NCBI RefSeq assembly: GCF_001431535.1
Contig: NZ_LDJK01000005.1
Coordinates: forward strand, 1 to 64,000
Source of the DNA: Stenotrophomonas chelatiphaga
GTDB taxonomy: Bacteria > Pseudomonadota > Gammaproteobacteria > Xanthomonadales > Xanthomonadaceae
Length of the DNA stretch: 64,000 bases
Reading direction: 5' to 3'
Shown: in pieces, positions 49,178-57,996 of the stretch
How positions within the stretch are numbered: the first letter of the stretch is position 1
How the letters are laid out: each line of letters opens with the position of its first letter
The notes under the pieces: generated by a model
The model's input: only the letters and a program-made list of their open reading frames with translations
Database searches by the model: none
Told to the model about the DNA's origin: nothing
Position numbers and translations under genes: made by a program

Positions 49178-50794
49178 GTGGCACCGACCGCATCACTGAT
49201 CGACCGCATCGAGTCCATTCCTCGACGCGAACTGTATTTCTTTGCCCTGTACCGGCTGCTGATCGCCACCGCGATCGCCGGGCTGATGTTCAGCCCGATG
49301 GCCGACCTGCTGGGGCAGGCGAACCACCCCGAACTGGCCACTTACGTGTCCGGCGGCTACTGGCTGTTCTCGGTGCTGATGCTGCTGCTGGGGCGCAGCG
49401 AGCGCTGGCTGCAGCAGTTCGTGCTGGTCGGCGTCAGCCTGGACATCGTCGTCGCTTCGCTGCTGGCCCATGCCCTGCCCGGGGCCAGCGCTGGCATCTC
49501 GATGTCGCTGCTGTTCAACATCGCCGCCGCCGCGACCATGCTGCCGTTCCCGATGGCGCTGGGGCTGGCGGTGGGGGCCAGCGTCGCCACCGTGGCCGAG
49601 TATCTGTGGAAGCTGCTGGAAGGTGGTGCCCCCACCCGTACGCTGGCCGAACTGGCGATGTTCACCACCAGCTATCTGGCGTTGGCATTCATCAGCTCAC
49701 AGGTCGCCAACCGCGCCCGCCACAGCCAGCAACTGGCCAACCAGCGCGGCGACGAAGTGGCCAACCTGTACCAGATCAACGAACTCATCATCCGTCGCAT
49801 GCGCACCGGGGTGATGGTGGTGGACGGCCAGAACCGCATCACCCTGGTCAACGAAGCCGCATCGGCGCTGCTCGGCGACCACGACGTCGGCAGCGGCGGT
49901 GAGCGGCCGGGCCTGACCCGCACAGCACCGGAACTGGCGCGCCGGCTGCATCGCTGGCGCACCGGCGGCAACCAGGAAGAGACGCCGCTGATGCTGTCCC
50001 CGGACCAGCCCGAAGTGCAGCCGCGATTCGCCCGCCTGTGGGCCGGCAGTGACCTCACCCTGGTGTTCCTGGATGACTCCAGCGTGGTGTCCAAGCGGGC
50101 CGAATCACTGACGCTGTCCGCGCTCGGCCGTTTCTCGGCCAGCCTGGCGCATGAAATCCGCAATCCGCTGGCGGCGATCAATTACGCGGTGCAGCTGCTG
50201 GAAGAAGAAGACGGCAACTTCAGCGAAGGCGACCGTCGCCTGCTGCAGATCATCCACCAGCAGTGCCAGCGCACCAACGGCATCGTGGAAAGCGTGCTGG
50301 GCCTTGCCCGCCGCGAGCGCGCCAACCCGGAAAACGTGGACCTGGTCGCGCTGGTCCGCCGCTTCGTGCTGGAGTACAAACAGGGCCTGTCGCTGGAAAC
50401 GGACAGCGTGGAATCGATCATTTCGGAAACCTCGGTCGCCGCGATGGTCGATCCGCGCCACCTGCACCAGGTGCTGACCGCGCTGGTCCACAACGCGCTG
50501 AAGTATGGCCGCATCGGCGAACAGCCGGCGCGCGTACGCTTGCGTCTGGGGCGGCTGGAGGGCAGCCCGGTGATCGATGTGATGGACCGCGGCCCCGGCA
50601 TTCCCGACGCCGTCGCCGCGCAGTTGTTCAATCCCTTCTTCACCACGTCCGAGCATGGCACCGGGCTGGGCCTGTACATCGCCCGCGAACTGTGTCGTGC
50701 CAACCAGTCGCGGCTGGAGTACGTGCCCGTGCCCGCGGGCGGCGCCTGTTTCCGCATCATCCTGCCCGCCCCGCACACCTTTTCGTCAGGATGA
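49178..50794 (+). CDS. pilS: Sensor histidine kinase PilS
   Basis: A 538-aa membrane kinase that controls type IV pilin expression. Six hydrophobic segments (residues about 20-190) form the PilS-type sensor. A PAS-like region follows, then the H-box SLAHEIRNPLAAINYAVQLL, N-box LVHNALKYG, G1 DRGPGIPD and FFTTSEHGTGLGLYIAREL. The GTG at 49178 has AGAAGGGGAG seven bases upstream, which makes it a better start than the ATG at 49139. It is upstream of pilR by 60 bases. The sucCD neighbour is normal in xanthomonads. Confidence 0.94.
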   Translation: MAPTASLIDRIESIPRRELYFFALYRLLIATAIAGLMFSPMADLLGQANHPELATYVSGGYWLFSVLMLLLGRSERWLQQFVLVGVSLDIVVASLLAHALPGASAGISMSLLFNIAAAATMLPFPMALGLAVGASVATVAEYLWKLLEGGAPTRTLAELAMFTTSYLALAFISSQVANRARHSQQLANQRGDEVANLYQINELIIRRMRTGVMVVDGQNRITLVNEAASALLGDHDVGSGGERPGLTRTAPELARRLHRWRTGGNQEETPLMLSPDQPEVQPRFARLWAGSDLTLVFLDDSSVVSKRAESLTLSALGRFSASLAHEIRNPLAAINYAVQLLEEEDGNFSEGDRRLLQIIHQQCQRTNGIVESVLGLARRERANPENVDLVALVRRFVLEYKQGLSLETDSVESIISETSVAAMVDPRHLHQVLTALVHNALKYGRIGEQPARVRLRLGRLEGSPVIDVMDRGPGIPDAVAAQLFNPFFTTSEHGTGLGLYIARELCRANQSRLEYVPVPAGGACFRIILPAPHTFSSG

Positions 50795-50854
50795 CGGCCC
50801 CCGCCGTGCGTCAATGATTTGTCGGCATCGCCCCCCTCCGCTATCTTCTTCCCC

Positions 50855-52234
50855 ATGAACGAAACCCGTAGCGCACTGGTCGTCGACGACGAGCGCGACA
50901 TCCGCGAACTGCTGGTGCTGACCCTGGGCCGGATGGGCCTGCGCATCAACACCGCCGCCAATCTCGCCGAAGCACGCGAGCTGCTGGCCAGCAATCCGTA
51001 CGACCTGTGCATCACCGACATGCGGCTGCCCGATGGCAACGGCATCGAACTGGTCACCGAAATCGCGCAGCACTACCCCCGTACGCCGGTAGCGATGATC
51101 ACCGCCTTCGGCAGCATGGACCTTGCCGTGGAAGCACTGAAGGCCGGCGCGTTCGATTTCGTCAGCAAGCCGGTGGACATCGCGGTGCTGCGCGGGCTGG
51201 TCAAGCACGCACTGGAACTCAACAACACCGAACGCCCGCCGGTGGCCGCCCCGGCCGAACAACAAGGCCGCCTGCTCGGCGGCTCACCGGCGATGGACAC
51301 CCTGCGCAGCACGCTGGGCAAGGTCGCGCGCAGCCAGGCACCGGTCTACATCCTGGGCGAATCCGGGGTGGGCAAGGAACTGGTCGCGCGCACCATCCAC
51401 GAACAGGGCGCGCGCGCGGCCGGTCCGTTCATCCCGGTCAACTGCGGTGCCATCCCATCGGAGCTGATGGAAAGCGAGTTCTTCGGCCACAAGAAGGGCA
51501 GCTTCACCGGCGCCCACGCCGACAAACCCGGCCTGTTCCAGGCAGCACACGGCGGCACCCTGTTCCTGGATGAAGTGGCCGAACTGCCGCTGCAGATGCA
51601 GGTCAAGCTGCTGCGTGCCATCCAGGAAAAGTCGGTGCGCCCGGTCGGCGCGTCAGCGGAAATCGCGGTGGACGTACGCATCCTGTCGGCCACCCACAAG
51701 GACCTGTCCGAGCTGGTTGACGAAGGCCGCTTCCGGCATGACCTTTACTACCGCATCAACGTGATCGAACTGCGCGTGCCGCCGCTGCGCGAGCGCCACC
51801 AGGACCTGCCCGAACTGGCCGGTGCGATCCTGGCCCGGTTGGCGCGTACCCACGGCTGTGCGGTGCCGCTGCTGGCACCGTCGGCGCTGGATGCGCTCAC
51901 GGTGTACAGCTTCCCCGGCAACGTGCGCGAACTGGAAAACATCCTGGAGCGCGCACTGGCGCTGGCCGAGGGAGACACCATCGGCGCGGCCGACCTGCGC
52001 CTGCCACAGCCGAATGGCCGCTCCGGTGGCAATGCCGCCGCGCCGCCCGTGGAAGCGGTGGTCGACCTGCCGGCCGGCAATGCCGCCCTGCCCTCGTACA
52101 TCGAACAGATGGAGCGCACCGCGATCCAGCGCGCGCTGGAAGAAAACCGCTGGAACAAGACCCGCACCGCCGCGCAGCTGGGCATCACCTTCCGCGCCCT
52201 GCGCTACAAGCTGAAGAAGCTCGGCATGGAATGA
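50855..52234 (+). CDS. pilR: Sigma-54 response regulator PilR
   Basis: A 459-aa NtrC-class regulator. The receiver domain begins RSALVVDDERDIREL, with the phospho-Asp in DLCITDMRLPDGNG. The AAA+ domain has GESGVGKE (Walker A), the sigma-54 contact loop ESEFFGHKKGSFTGA and TLFLDEVAELPL. The Fis-type helix-turn-helix at the end reads RTAAQLGITFRALRYKLKKL. It should activate pilA with RpoN. No ribosome site is obvious before the ATG at 50855. The gene runs into a SMAG cluster and is then faced by pilU; the usual pilB/pilC/pilD neighbours are absent from this side. Confidence 0.95.
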   Translation: MNETRSALVVDDERDIRELLVLTLGRMGLRINTAANLAEARELLASNPYDLCITDMRLPDGNGIELVTEIAQHYPRTPVAMITAFGSMDLAVEALKAGAFDFVSKPVDIAVLRGLVKHALELNNTERPPVAAPAEQQGRLLGGSPAMDTLRSTLGKVARSQAPVYILGESGVGKELVARTIHEQGARAAGPFIPVNCGAIPSELMESEFFGHKKGSFTGAHADKPGLFQAAHGGTLFLDEVAELPLQMQVKLLRAIQEKSVRPVGASAEIAVDVRILSATHKDLSELVDEGRFRHDLYYRINVIELRVPPLRERHQDLPELAGAILARLARTHGCAVPLLAPSALDALTVYSFPGNVRELENILERALALAEGDTIGAADLRLPQPNGRSGGNAAAPPVEAVVDLPAGNAALPSYIEQMERTAIQRALEENRWNKTRTAAQLGITFRALRYKLKKLGME

Positions 52235-52236
52235 GG

Positions 52237-52381
52237 ATAGTGACGACCGCTGGTCGTCACCCATGCGAAATGACGGCCAACGGCCGTCACTACCGCGAGG
52301 TCCGACGCCTTGGTAGCGCCGAGCCGTGCTCGGCGAGCGCGATGCGCGGCATCTCGGTTGACGGCCAGCGGCCGTCACTAC
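52237..52381. repeat. Cluster of four SMAG stem-loops between pilR and pilU
   Basis: Four elements lie between convergent genes: an ATAG-headed TGACGACC stem (52237-52260), an inverted TGACGGCC stem ending CTAC (52271-52293), a GTAG-headed CGCCGAGC stem (52313-52338), and another inverted TGACGGCC stem ending CTAC (52359-52381). They alternate in orientation, as expected for paired REP elements. Confidence 0.85.
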
Positions 52382-52415
52382 CCGATTTCCGATGCCCTGG
52401 CAGCGCGCGGCGGGC

Positions 52416-53561
52416 TCAGCGGACTTCGGAGATTTCCACGCCGTCCAGACCCTGTGCCAGCGTGCGGGCGTCGCCGCCCTGGCTCAGCTTGATCTTCAGA
52501 CGCACTTCGTTCTGCGAATCCGCATAGCGCAGCGCATCTTCGTAGCTGATTTCGCCGGCCTGGTACAGCTCGAACAGGCTCTGGTCGAAGGTCTTCATGC
52601 CCAGCTGGGTGGACTCCTTCATCACCTCCTTGAGCTTGTGGATCTCACCTTCGCGGATGTAATCCTGCACCAGCGGGGTACCGAGCATGATTTCCATCGC
52701 CACCTTGCGCGAACGGCCGTCCGGCGAAGGAATCAGCTGCTGCGCGACCACGCCCTTGATGTTCAGCGACAGATCCATCAGCAGCTGGTTGCGACGGTCT
52801 TCCGGGAAGAAGTTGATGATGCGGTCCATCGCCTGGTTGGCGTTGTTCGCGTGCAGCGTGCACAGCACCAGGTGACCGGTTTCGGCGAAAGCGATGGCAT
52901 GGTCCATGCCTTCGCGGGTACGCACCTCGCCGATCATGATCACGTCCGGCGCCTGGCGCAGGGTGTTCTTCAGCGCCGCTTCCCAGCTGTCGGTATCGAT
53001 GCCGACTTCGCGCTGGGTGATGATGCAGCCCTCGTGGCGGTGCACGAACTCGATCGGATCTTCGATGGTGATGATGTGGCCGGTCGAGTTGTGGTTGCGG
53101 TAGCCGATCATCGCCGCGAGCGAGGTCGACTTGCCGGTACCGGTCGCGCCGACGAACAGGATGATGCCGCGCTTGGTCATCGCCAGCGTCTTGATGATCG
53201 GCGGGAGCGCCAGCTCATCCACGGTGGGAATGCGCGTTTCGATCCGGCGCAGCACCATGCCCACCTGGTTGCGCTGGTAGAAGCAGCTGACGCGGAAGCG
53301 ACCGACCCCGGACAGGCCGATGGCGAAGTTGCACTCGTGGGTCTTTTCGAATTCCTCGCGCTGCGCCGGCGTCATCACGTTCAGCACCAGGTCGCGGCTC
53401 TGCTGCGGCGTCAGCGGGGTCTGGGTGATCGGCGAGATCTTGCCGTTGACCTTGATCGCCGGCGGCATGCCCGCGGTGATGAACAGGTCCGAGGCGCGCT
53501 GGTGCGCCATCAGCTTGAGGAAAGAAGTGAAATCGATGGTATTGGTGGCGGCACTGTTCAC
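52416..53561 (-). CDS. pilU: Type IV pilus twitching motility ATPase PilU
   Basis: A 381-aa PilT-like retraction ATPase. An N-terminal PAS-like region (FTSFLKLMAHQRASDLFITA) precedes the RecA-like core with GATGTGKST (Walker A), the Asp box (IITIEDPIEFVH), Walker B region (DVIMIGEVRTREGMDHAI) and His box (AETGHLVLCTLHANN). The C-terminal tail (EVRLKIKLSQGG) is typical of PilU and absent from PilT. It works with PilT in pilus retraction and surface motility. The GTG start at 53561 has CTGGAG upstream. It follows pilT by 87 bases. Confidence 0.95.
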   Translation of the reverse strand: MNSAATNTIDFTSFLKLMAHQRASDLFITAGMPPAIKVNGKISPITQTPLTPQQSRDLVLNVMTPAQREEFEKTHECNFAIGLSGVGRFRVSCFYQRNQVGMVLRRIETRIPTVDELALPPIIKTLAMTKRGIILFVGATGTGKSTSLAAMIGYRNHNSTGHIITIEDPIEFVHRHEGCIITQREVGIDTDSWEAALKNTLRQAPDVIMIGEVRTREGMDHAIAFAETGHLVLCTLHANNANQAMDRIINFFPEDRRNQLLMDLSLNIKGVVAQQLIPSPDGRSRKVAMEIMLGTPLVQDYIREGEIHKLKEVMKESTQLGMKTFDQSLFELYQAGEISYEDALRYADSQNEVRLKIKLSQGGDARTLAQGLDGVEISEVR

Positions 53562-53648
53562 GGCAGACTCCAGGAAACGGGACGGGGGCTCGGCACGGCG
53601 GCCCGCGGTGCGCGCCGAGCCGACGCGCGCCGCCCGCCGTCGCCTGCC

Positions 53649-54686
53649 TTACTCGAACAGGCGCTTGTCCTTGGCGTACTCTTTGGCCTGGTTGCGCGTG
53701 ATCAGGCTGCGCTTGACCAGGTCCTGCAGGTGCTGGTCCAGGGTCATCATGCCGTGCTGCTGGCCGGTCTGGATGGCCGAATACATCTGCGCCACCTTGT
53801 CCTCGCGGATCAGGTTGCGGATGGCCGGGGTGCCGACCATGATTTCCCACGCTGCAGTACGACCGCCGCCCACTTTCTTCAACAGGGCCTGCGAAATCAC
53901 CGCGCGCAGCGACTCGGACAGCATCGAGCGCACCATCGGCTTTTCGCCGGCCGGGAACACGTCGATGATGCGGTCGATGGTCTTGGCCGCCGAACTGGTA
54001 TGCAGCGTGCCGAACACCAGGTGGCCGGTTTCCGCCGCGGTCAGCGCCAGGCGGATGGTTTCCAGGTCGCGAAGTTCGCCGACCAGGATGATGTCCGGAT
54101 CTTCACGCAGGGCCGAACGCAGCGCTTCGTTGAAGCCGTGGGTATCGCGGTGCACTTCGCGCTGGTTGATCAGGCACTTCTGCGAGGTATGCACGAATTC
54201 GATCGGATCCTCGACGGTGAGGATGTGCCCGTACTCGTTCTTGTTGATGTAATCGATCATCGCCGCCAGCGTGGTCGACTTGCCCGAACCGGTCGGACCG
54301 GTCACCAGGATCAGGCCCTGCGGCTGCTGGATCACCTCGCGGAACAGCGGCGGGCAGGCCAGGTCCTCCAGGGTCAGCACTTCGGACGGAATGGTACGGA
54401 ACACCGCACCGGCGCCACGGTTCTGGTTGAAGGCGTTGACACGGAAGCGCGCGAGCGACGGAATCTCGAACGAGAAATCGACCTCGAGGAACTCTTCGTA
54501 ATCGCGACGCTGCTTGTCCGACATGATGTCGTAGACAAGCGCATGCACCTGCTTGTGGTCCAGCGCCGGGATATTGATGCGACGGACGTCGCCATCCACG
54601 CGGATCATCGGCGGCAGGCCTGCGGACAGGTGCAGGTCGGATGCTTTGTTTTTTACGGAAAACGCCAACAGCTCGGCGATATCCAT
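53649..54686 (-). CDS. pilT: Type IV pilus retraction ATPase PilT
   Basis: A 345-aa hexameric ATPase that depolymerises type IV pili. It starts MDIAELLAFSVKNKASDLHL. The core has GPTGSGKST (Walker A), LTVEDPIEFVHTSQKC (Asp box), DPDIILVGELRDLETIRLAL (Walker B region) and TAAETGHLVFGTLH (His box). The C-terminal QMYSAIQTGQQHGMMTLDQH is a PilT signature. It is divergent from yggS across 87 bases, and pilT-yggS-proC is a conserved xanthomonad/pseudomonad neighbourhood. Confidence 0.97.
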   Translation of the reverse strand: MDIAELLAFSVKNKASDLHLSAGLPPMIRVDGDVRRINIPALDHKQVHALVYDIMSDKQRRDYEEFLEVDFSFEIPSLARFRVNAFNQNRGAGAVFRTIPSEVLTLEDLACPPLFREVIQQPQGLILVTGPTGSGKSTTLAAMIDYINKNEYGHILTVEDPIEFVHTSQKCLINQREVHRDTHGFNEALRSALREDPDIILVGELRDLETIRLALTAAETGHLVFGTLHTSSAAKTIDRIIDVFPAGEKPMVRSMLSESLRAVISQALLKKVGGGRTAAWEIMVGTPAIRNLIREDKVAQMYSAIQTGQQHGMMTLDQHLQDLVKRSLITRNQAKEYAKDKRLFE

Positions 54687-54773
54687 GAGCGGCTACTCCC
54701 CAATAACGGCTTCGACTGGAAGGATCTTTCCCCGGGCGTCAGTATAGCGTCCTGTCAGACCGGAACGCGTCAC

Positions 54774-55451
54774 GTGCAAAGTCCCCTGCCCGGAATACTG
54801 AGCAACCTGCAGAACGCGGCGCAGGCCGCCGGGCGGCCAGTGCCCACCCTGCTGGCCGTGTCCAAGACCCAGCCGACCGCGGCGATTGCCGCATTGGCCG
54901 CCGAAGGCCAGCGCGCCTTCGGCGAGAATTACGTACAGGAGGCCCTGGCCAAGATCGAGGCGCTGCAAGGCCTTGGGCTGGAATGGCACCTGATCGGCCA
55001 TCTGCAGTCGAACAAGGCCGAGCCGGTCGCGCGTCACTTCCAGTGGGTGCAGAGCGTGGACCGGCCCAAGCTGGTGGCCGCGCTCGCGCGCCATCGGCCG
55101 GCTGATCTGCCCCCGTTGAACGTGCTGATCCAGGTCAACATCGATGACGAAAGCAGCAAGCATGGCTGCCAGCCCGCGCAGATCGATGCGCTGGCGGCCG
55201 CCATCGCCGCCGAGCCCACCCTGCAACTGCGCGGGCTGATGGCCATCCCCGCGCCGTGGCCCGACCCCGCGCGGCGCCACGCCGCCTTCGCCCGCATGCA
55301 CGCGCTGCAGCAGGCGCTGCACGGCCGGTATCCGCAGGCCGACACGCTGTCCATGGGCATGAGCAGCGACTACGCCGAGGCCGTCGCCGACGGTGCCACC
55401 CTGGTCCGCATCGGCACCGCGCTGTTCGGCGCGCGCGTCCATCCGGCTTGA
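54774..55451 (+). CDS. yggS: YggS-family PLP homeostasis protein
   Basis: A 225-aa fold-type III PLP-binding protein that buffers pyridoxal phosphate. The PLP Lys is in LLAVSKTQP near residue 31. GENYVQEALAKI, WHLIGHLQSNKA and LSMGMSSDYAEAVADGATLVRIGTALFG motifs mark the family (written here in parts: WHLIGHLQSNK; SMGMSSDYAEA; VRIGTALFGAR). The start is GTG at 54774; no ATG fits. It precedes proC by 18 bases and is co-transcribed with it. Confidence 0.94.
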   Translation: MQSPLPGILSNLQNAAQAAGRPVPTLLAVSKTQPTAAIAALAAEGQRAFGENYVQEALAKIEALQGLGLEWHLIGHLQSNKAEPVARHFQWVQSVDRPKLVAALARHRPADLPPLNVLIQVNIDDESSKHGCQPAQIDALAAAIAAEPTLQLRGLMAIPAPWPDPARRHAAFARMHALQQALHGRYPQADTLSMGMSSDYAEAVADGATLVRIGTALFGARVHPA

Positions 55452-55469
55452 ACTGAAAGGAGCATCCGC

Positions 55470-56291
55470 ATGACCGATTCCTCCATCGCCTTCATCGGCG
55501 GCGGCAACATGGCCCGCAGCCTGATCGCCGGGCTGGTCCGCCAGGGCACCCCGGCCGCCGACATCCATGTCGCTGAACCCGTGGCGGCGCTGCGCGATGC
55601 CCTCGCCGCCGATTTCGGCGTCAGCCCGCACGCCACCGCCAGCGAGGCCGCTGCCCAGGCTGGCGCCTGGCTGCTGGCGGTGAAGCCGCAGGTGCTGCGC
55701 GAGGTATGTGCCACGCTGCACGCCTTGGCGACTGCAAAGCGCCCCCTGCTGGTCTCCATCGCCGCCGGCATCACCAGCGCCCAGCTGGACCGCTGGCTGG
55801 GCGGCAATATCGCCGTGGTGCGTGCGATGCCCAATACCCCTGCCCTGCTGGGTGCGGGCGTTACCGGCCTGTATGCCACCGCCCAGGTCACCGCTGCACA
55901 GCGCGCGCAGGCGGACCGGGTGCTGTCCAGCGCCGGCCGCACCGTATGGGTGGACGATGAAGCGCTGATGGATTCGGTCACTGCCGTGTCCGGCAGCGGG
56001 CCGGCCTATGTCTTCCTGCTGGCCGAGGCGATGGAGGCGGCCGGCATCGCGCAGGGGTTGCCGCCCGAGGCGGCGCGCACGCTGGTGCAGCAGACCCTGC
56101 TGGGGGCCTCACGCATGCTGGATGAAGCCGGCGAAGCGCCGGCCGAGCTGCGCCGCCGGGTGACCTCGCCGGGCGGCACCACGCACGCGGCGATCGAAGC
56201 GTTCCAGGCCGGCGGCTTCGAGCCCCTGGTCGCGAAGGCCCTTGCCGCCGCCCAGGCACGCGGCCGCGAACTGTCCGCCGCCAACGATTGA
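55470..56291 (+). CDS. proC: Pyrroline-5-carboxylate reductase
   Basis: A 273-aa enzyme for the last step of proline synthesis (P5C + NADPH to proline). The Rossmann N-terminus IAFIGGGNMARSLIAGL has the nucleotide loop. WLLAVKPQVL and VRAMPNTPALLGAGVTGL follow, and the signature VSGSGPAYVFLLAEAM leads to the dimer domain with RRRVTSPGGTTHAAIEAF. AAAGGAG lies before the ATG. It is the second gene of yggS-proC and ends at a SMAG repeat facing a LysR gene. Confidence 0.97.
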   Translation: MTDSSIAFIGGGNMARSLIAGLVRQGTPAADIHVAEPVAALRDALAADFGVSPHATASEAAAQAGAWLLAVKPQVLREVCATLHALATAKRPLLVSIAAGITSAQLDRWLGGNIAVVRAMPNTPALLGAGVTGLYATAQVTAAQRAQADRVLSSAGRTVWVDDEALMDSVTAVSGSGPAYVFLLAEAMEAAGIAQGLPPEAARTLVQQTLLGASRMLDEAGEAPAELRRRVTSPGGTTHAAIEAFQAGGFEPLVAKALAAAQARGRELSAAND

Positions 56292-56301
56292 AGCGCCAAG
56301 G

Positions 56302-56325
56302 GGAGTGACGGCCGCTGGCCGTTCA
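56302..56325 (+). repeat. SMAG-type stem-loop between proC and the LysR gene
   Basis: TGACGGCC-GCT-GGCCGTtCA with a one-base bulge; the head reads GGAG instead of GTAG, so it is a degenerate copy. It starts about 10 bases after the proC stop at a convergent junction. Confidence 0.6.
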
Positions 56326-56356
56326 GCGCGTTGCTTCCCGCTCGCCGCGCGTGGCG

Positions 56357-57262
56357 CTACGGTGCCGGTTCAGGGACAGGCGGCACCGGAAACCGCTCTA
56401 GCATGAACTCTACGAAACACTGCAACCGCGGTCGCGGCCGACGATCAGGCAGGTAGATCAGGTTCATTGGCCGCGGTACTGGCAGATGGTCGGCCAGCAA
56501 CGTAACCAGCCGCCCCGCGGCGATGTCTTCACCCAGCAGTGACGTGGGTTGCAGCACCAGACCGGCACCGGCCAGCGCCGCCAGCCGCAGCGCCTGCCCA
56601 TCGTTGCTGCTCAGCCGCGCCTGCCCCTCCCAGTCCACCGGTTCGCCATTGGCCAGCTGCCAGCCATGACCACCCCGCCACGCCAGGTGGCTCAGGCAGT
56701 CATGCGCGGCGAGGTCGGACGGCACCTGCGGGGTGCCCCGACGCCGCAGGTACGCCGGTGACGCGCACAGGCTCATCGCGTAGGGCGGCAGCGCGCGTGC
56801 CACCAGCGCGCCTGAAGGCAGCGCGCCCACCCGGATCGCCGCATCGAAGCCATCCTCGATCAAGTCCACGGTGCGGTTGCTGAGATCCAGCTCAATGTTC
56901 ACCAGAGGCTGCGCCTGCAGCAACGATGCCAATGCAGGCGCGAGCACGCAGCTGCCCCAGGTGGTCGGCGCGCTCACCCGGAGCAGCCCGCGCGGCTGCA
57001 GTTGCAGGCCAGCCACGCTCGCTTCGGCCTGCTGCACCTGCTCCAGCACCTGGCGGCACCCTGCCAGGTAGGCCACGCCGGCCTCGGTCAGCCGCTGTCG
57101 GCGCGTGTTCCGCTGCAGCAGCGCCGTGCCCAGGTGCGCCTCCAATTGCTGGATGTACTTGCCCACCATCACCGCCGATACCTGCAGGTGCACGGCGGCG
57201 CGCGAGAAACTGCCATGGTCGGCCACCGCCACGAACGCCCTCATGCAGCGCAGGGTTTCCAT
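56357..57262 (-). CDS. LysR-family transcriptional regulator
   Basis: A 301-aa LysR-type regulator. The winged HTH covers about residues 1-60 (MRAFVAVADHGSFSRAA, then VSAVMVGKYIQQLEAHLG). The effector domain follows, with the CrgA-like pattern RVSAPTTWGSCVLAPAL and VDLIEDGFDAAIRVGALP. It is divergent from a short-chain dehydrogenase gene across 94 bases, which is the usual layout for a regulator and its target. AGGAG precedes the ATG at 57262. The inducer is unknown. Confidence 0.9.
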   Translation of the reverse strand: METLRCMRAFVAVADHGSFSRAAVHLQVSAVMVGKYIQQLEAHLGTALLQRNTRRQRLTEAGVAYLAGCRQVLEQVQQAEASVAGLQLQPRGLLRVSAPTTWGSCVLAPALASLLQAQPLVNIELDLSNRTVDLIEDGFDAAIRVGALPSGALVARALPPYAMSLCASPAYLRRRGTPQVPSDLAAHDCLSHLAWRGGHGWQLANGEPVDWEGQARLSSNDGQALRLAALAGAGLVLQPTSLLGEDIAAGRLVTLLADHLPVPRPMNLIYLPDRRPRPRLQCFVEFMLERFPVPPVPEPAP

Positions 57263-57356
57263 TGCGAACTCCTGGTTCTGAATCAGCGAATCTTACACCC
57301 CTTACCGAAACCTAAGATGGGGATCACACTGCGCGCATCCCCAACGGAGAAGCAGC

Positions 57357-57959
57357 ATGAAGATCCTGATTGTCGGCGCGTCCGGCACCCTCGGCCAGGC
57401 CGTCGCCGCCCACCTGGGCCAGCGGCATGAAATCCTCGGCGCGGGCCGCCACAATGGTCAGTACCAGGTCGACCTCACCGACGACCGCAGCGTGCAGGCA
57501 CTGTTCGAGGCCACCGGCCCGCTGGACGCGGTGATCGCCACCACCGGCCAGGTCCACTTCGGTCCCCTGCAGGACATGAGCGCCGCCCAGTTCGACAGCG
57601 GCCTGCAGGACAAACTGCTCGGCCAGGTACGGCTGGCGCTGGCTGCGCAACACCACCTGCGCGCAGGCGGCTCCATCACCCTCACCAGCGGCATCATCAG
57701 CGCCCAGCCGATACGCGACGGCAGCAACGCCACCGCCGTCAACGCGGCGCTGGAAGGCTTCGTGCGCGCTGCGGCGTTCGAATTGGCCGCGCGTGGACTG
57801 CGCATCAACATCGTCAGCCCGACCGTGCTGGAGGAATCAGCGGCCGCCTATGCGCCGTATTTTCCGGGCTTCGAGCCGGCACCCGCCCGCCGCGTCGCGC
57901 TGGCCTACCAGCGTGCGGTGGAAGGCATCCAGAGCGGGCAGACACTCACCGTGTGGTGA
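57357..57959 (+). CDS. Atypical short-chain dehydrogenase/reductase
   Basis: A 200-aa Rossmann protein with the nucleotide loop IVGASGTLGQAVAAHLG near the N-terminus and the Asn/Ala-rich strand AVIATTGQVHFGPL. It has the Ser in TLTSGIISAQP but lacks the usual Tyr-x-x-x-Lys pair: the segment at that place reads NATAVNAALEGFVRAAA. Members of this short SDR group are known in proteobacteria and have no settled reaction. It may bind NADP(H) without normal oxidoreductase chemistry, or use another residue. It is divergent from the LysR gene and probably regulated by it. GGAGAAG precedes the ATG. Confidence 0.83.
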   Translation: MKILIVGASGTLGQAVAAHLGQRHEILGAGRHNGQYQVDLTDDRSVQALFEATGPLDAVIATTGQVHFGPLQDMSAAQFDSGLQDKLLGQVRLALAAQHHLRAGGSITLTSGIISAQPIRDGSNATAVNAALEGFVRAAAFELAARGLRINIVSPTVLEESAAAYAPYFPGFEPAPARRVALAYQRAVEGIQSGQTLTVW

Positions 57960-57996
57960 AACAGAGGATGCCGATCCCGGTCGGCCCTACGCCCCG

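Noticed and set aside
52392-54773. In-frame extension far upstream of yggS.
   Set aside because: It lies antisense to pilU and pilT; the YggS family begins near the GTG at 54774.
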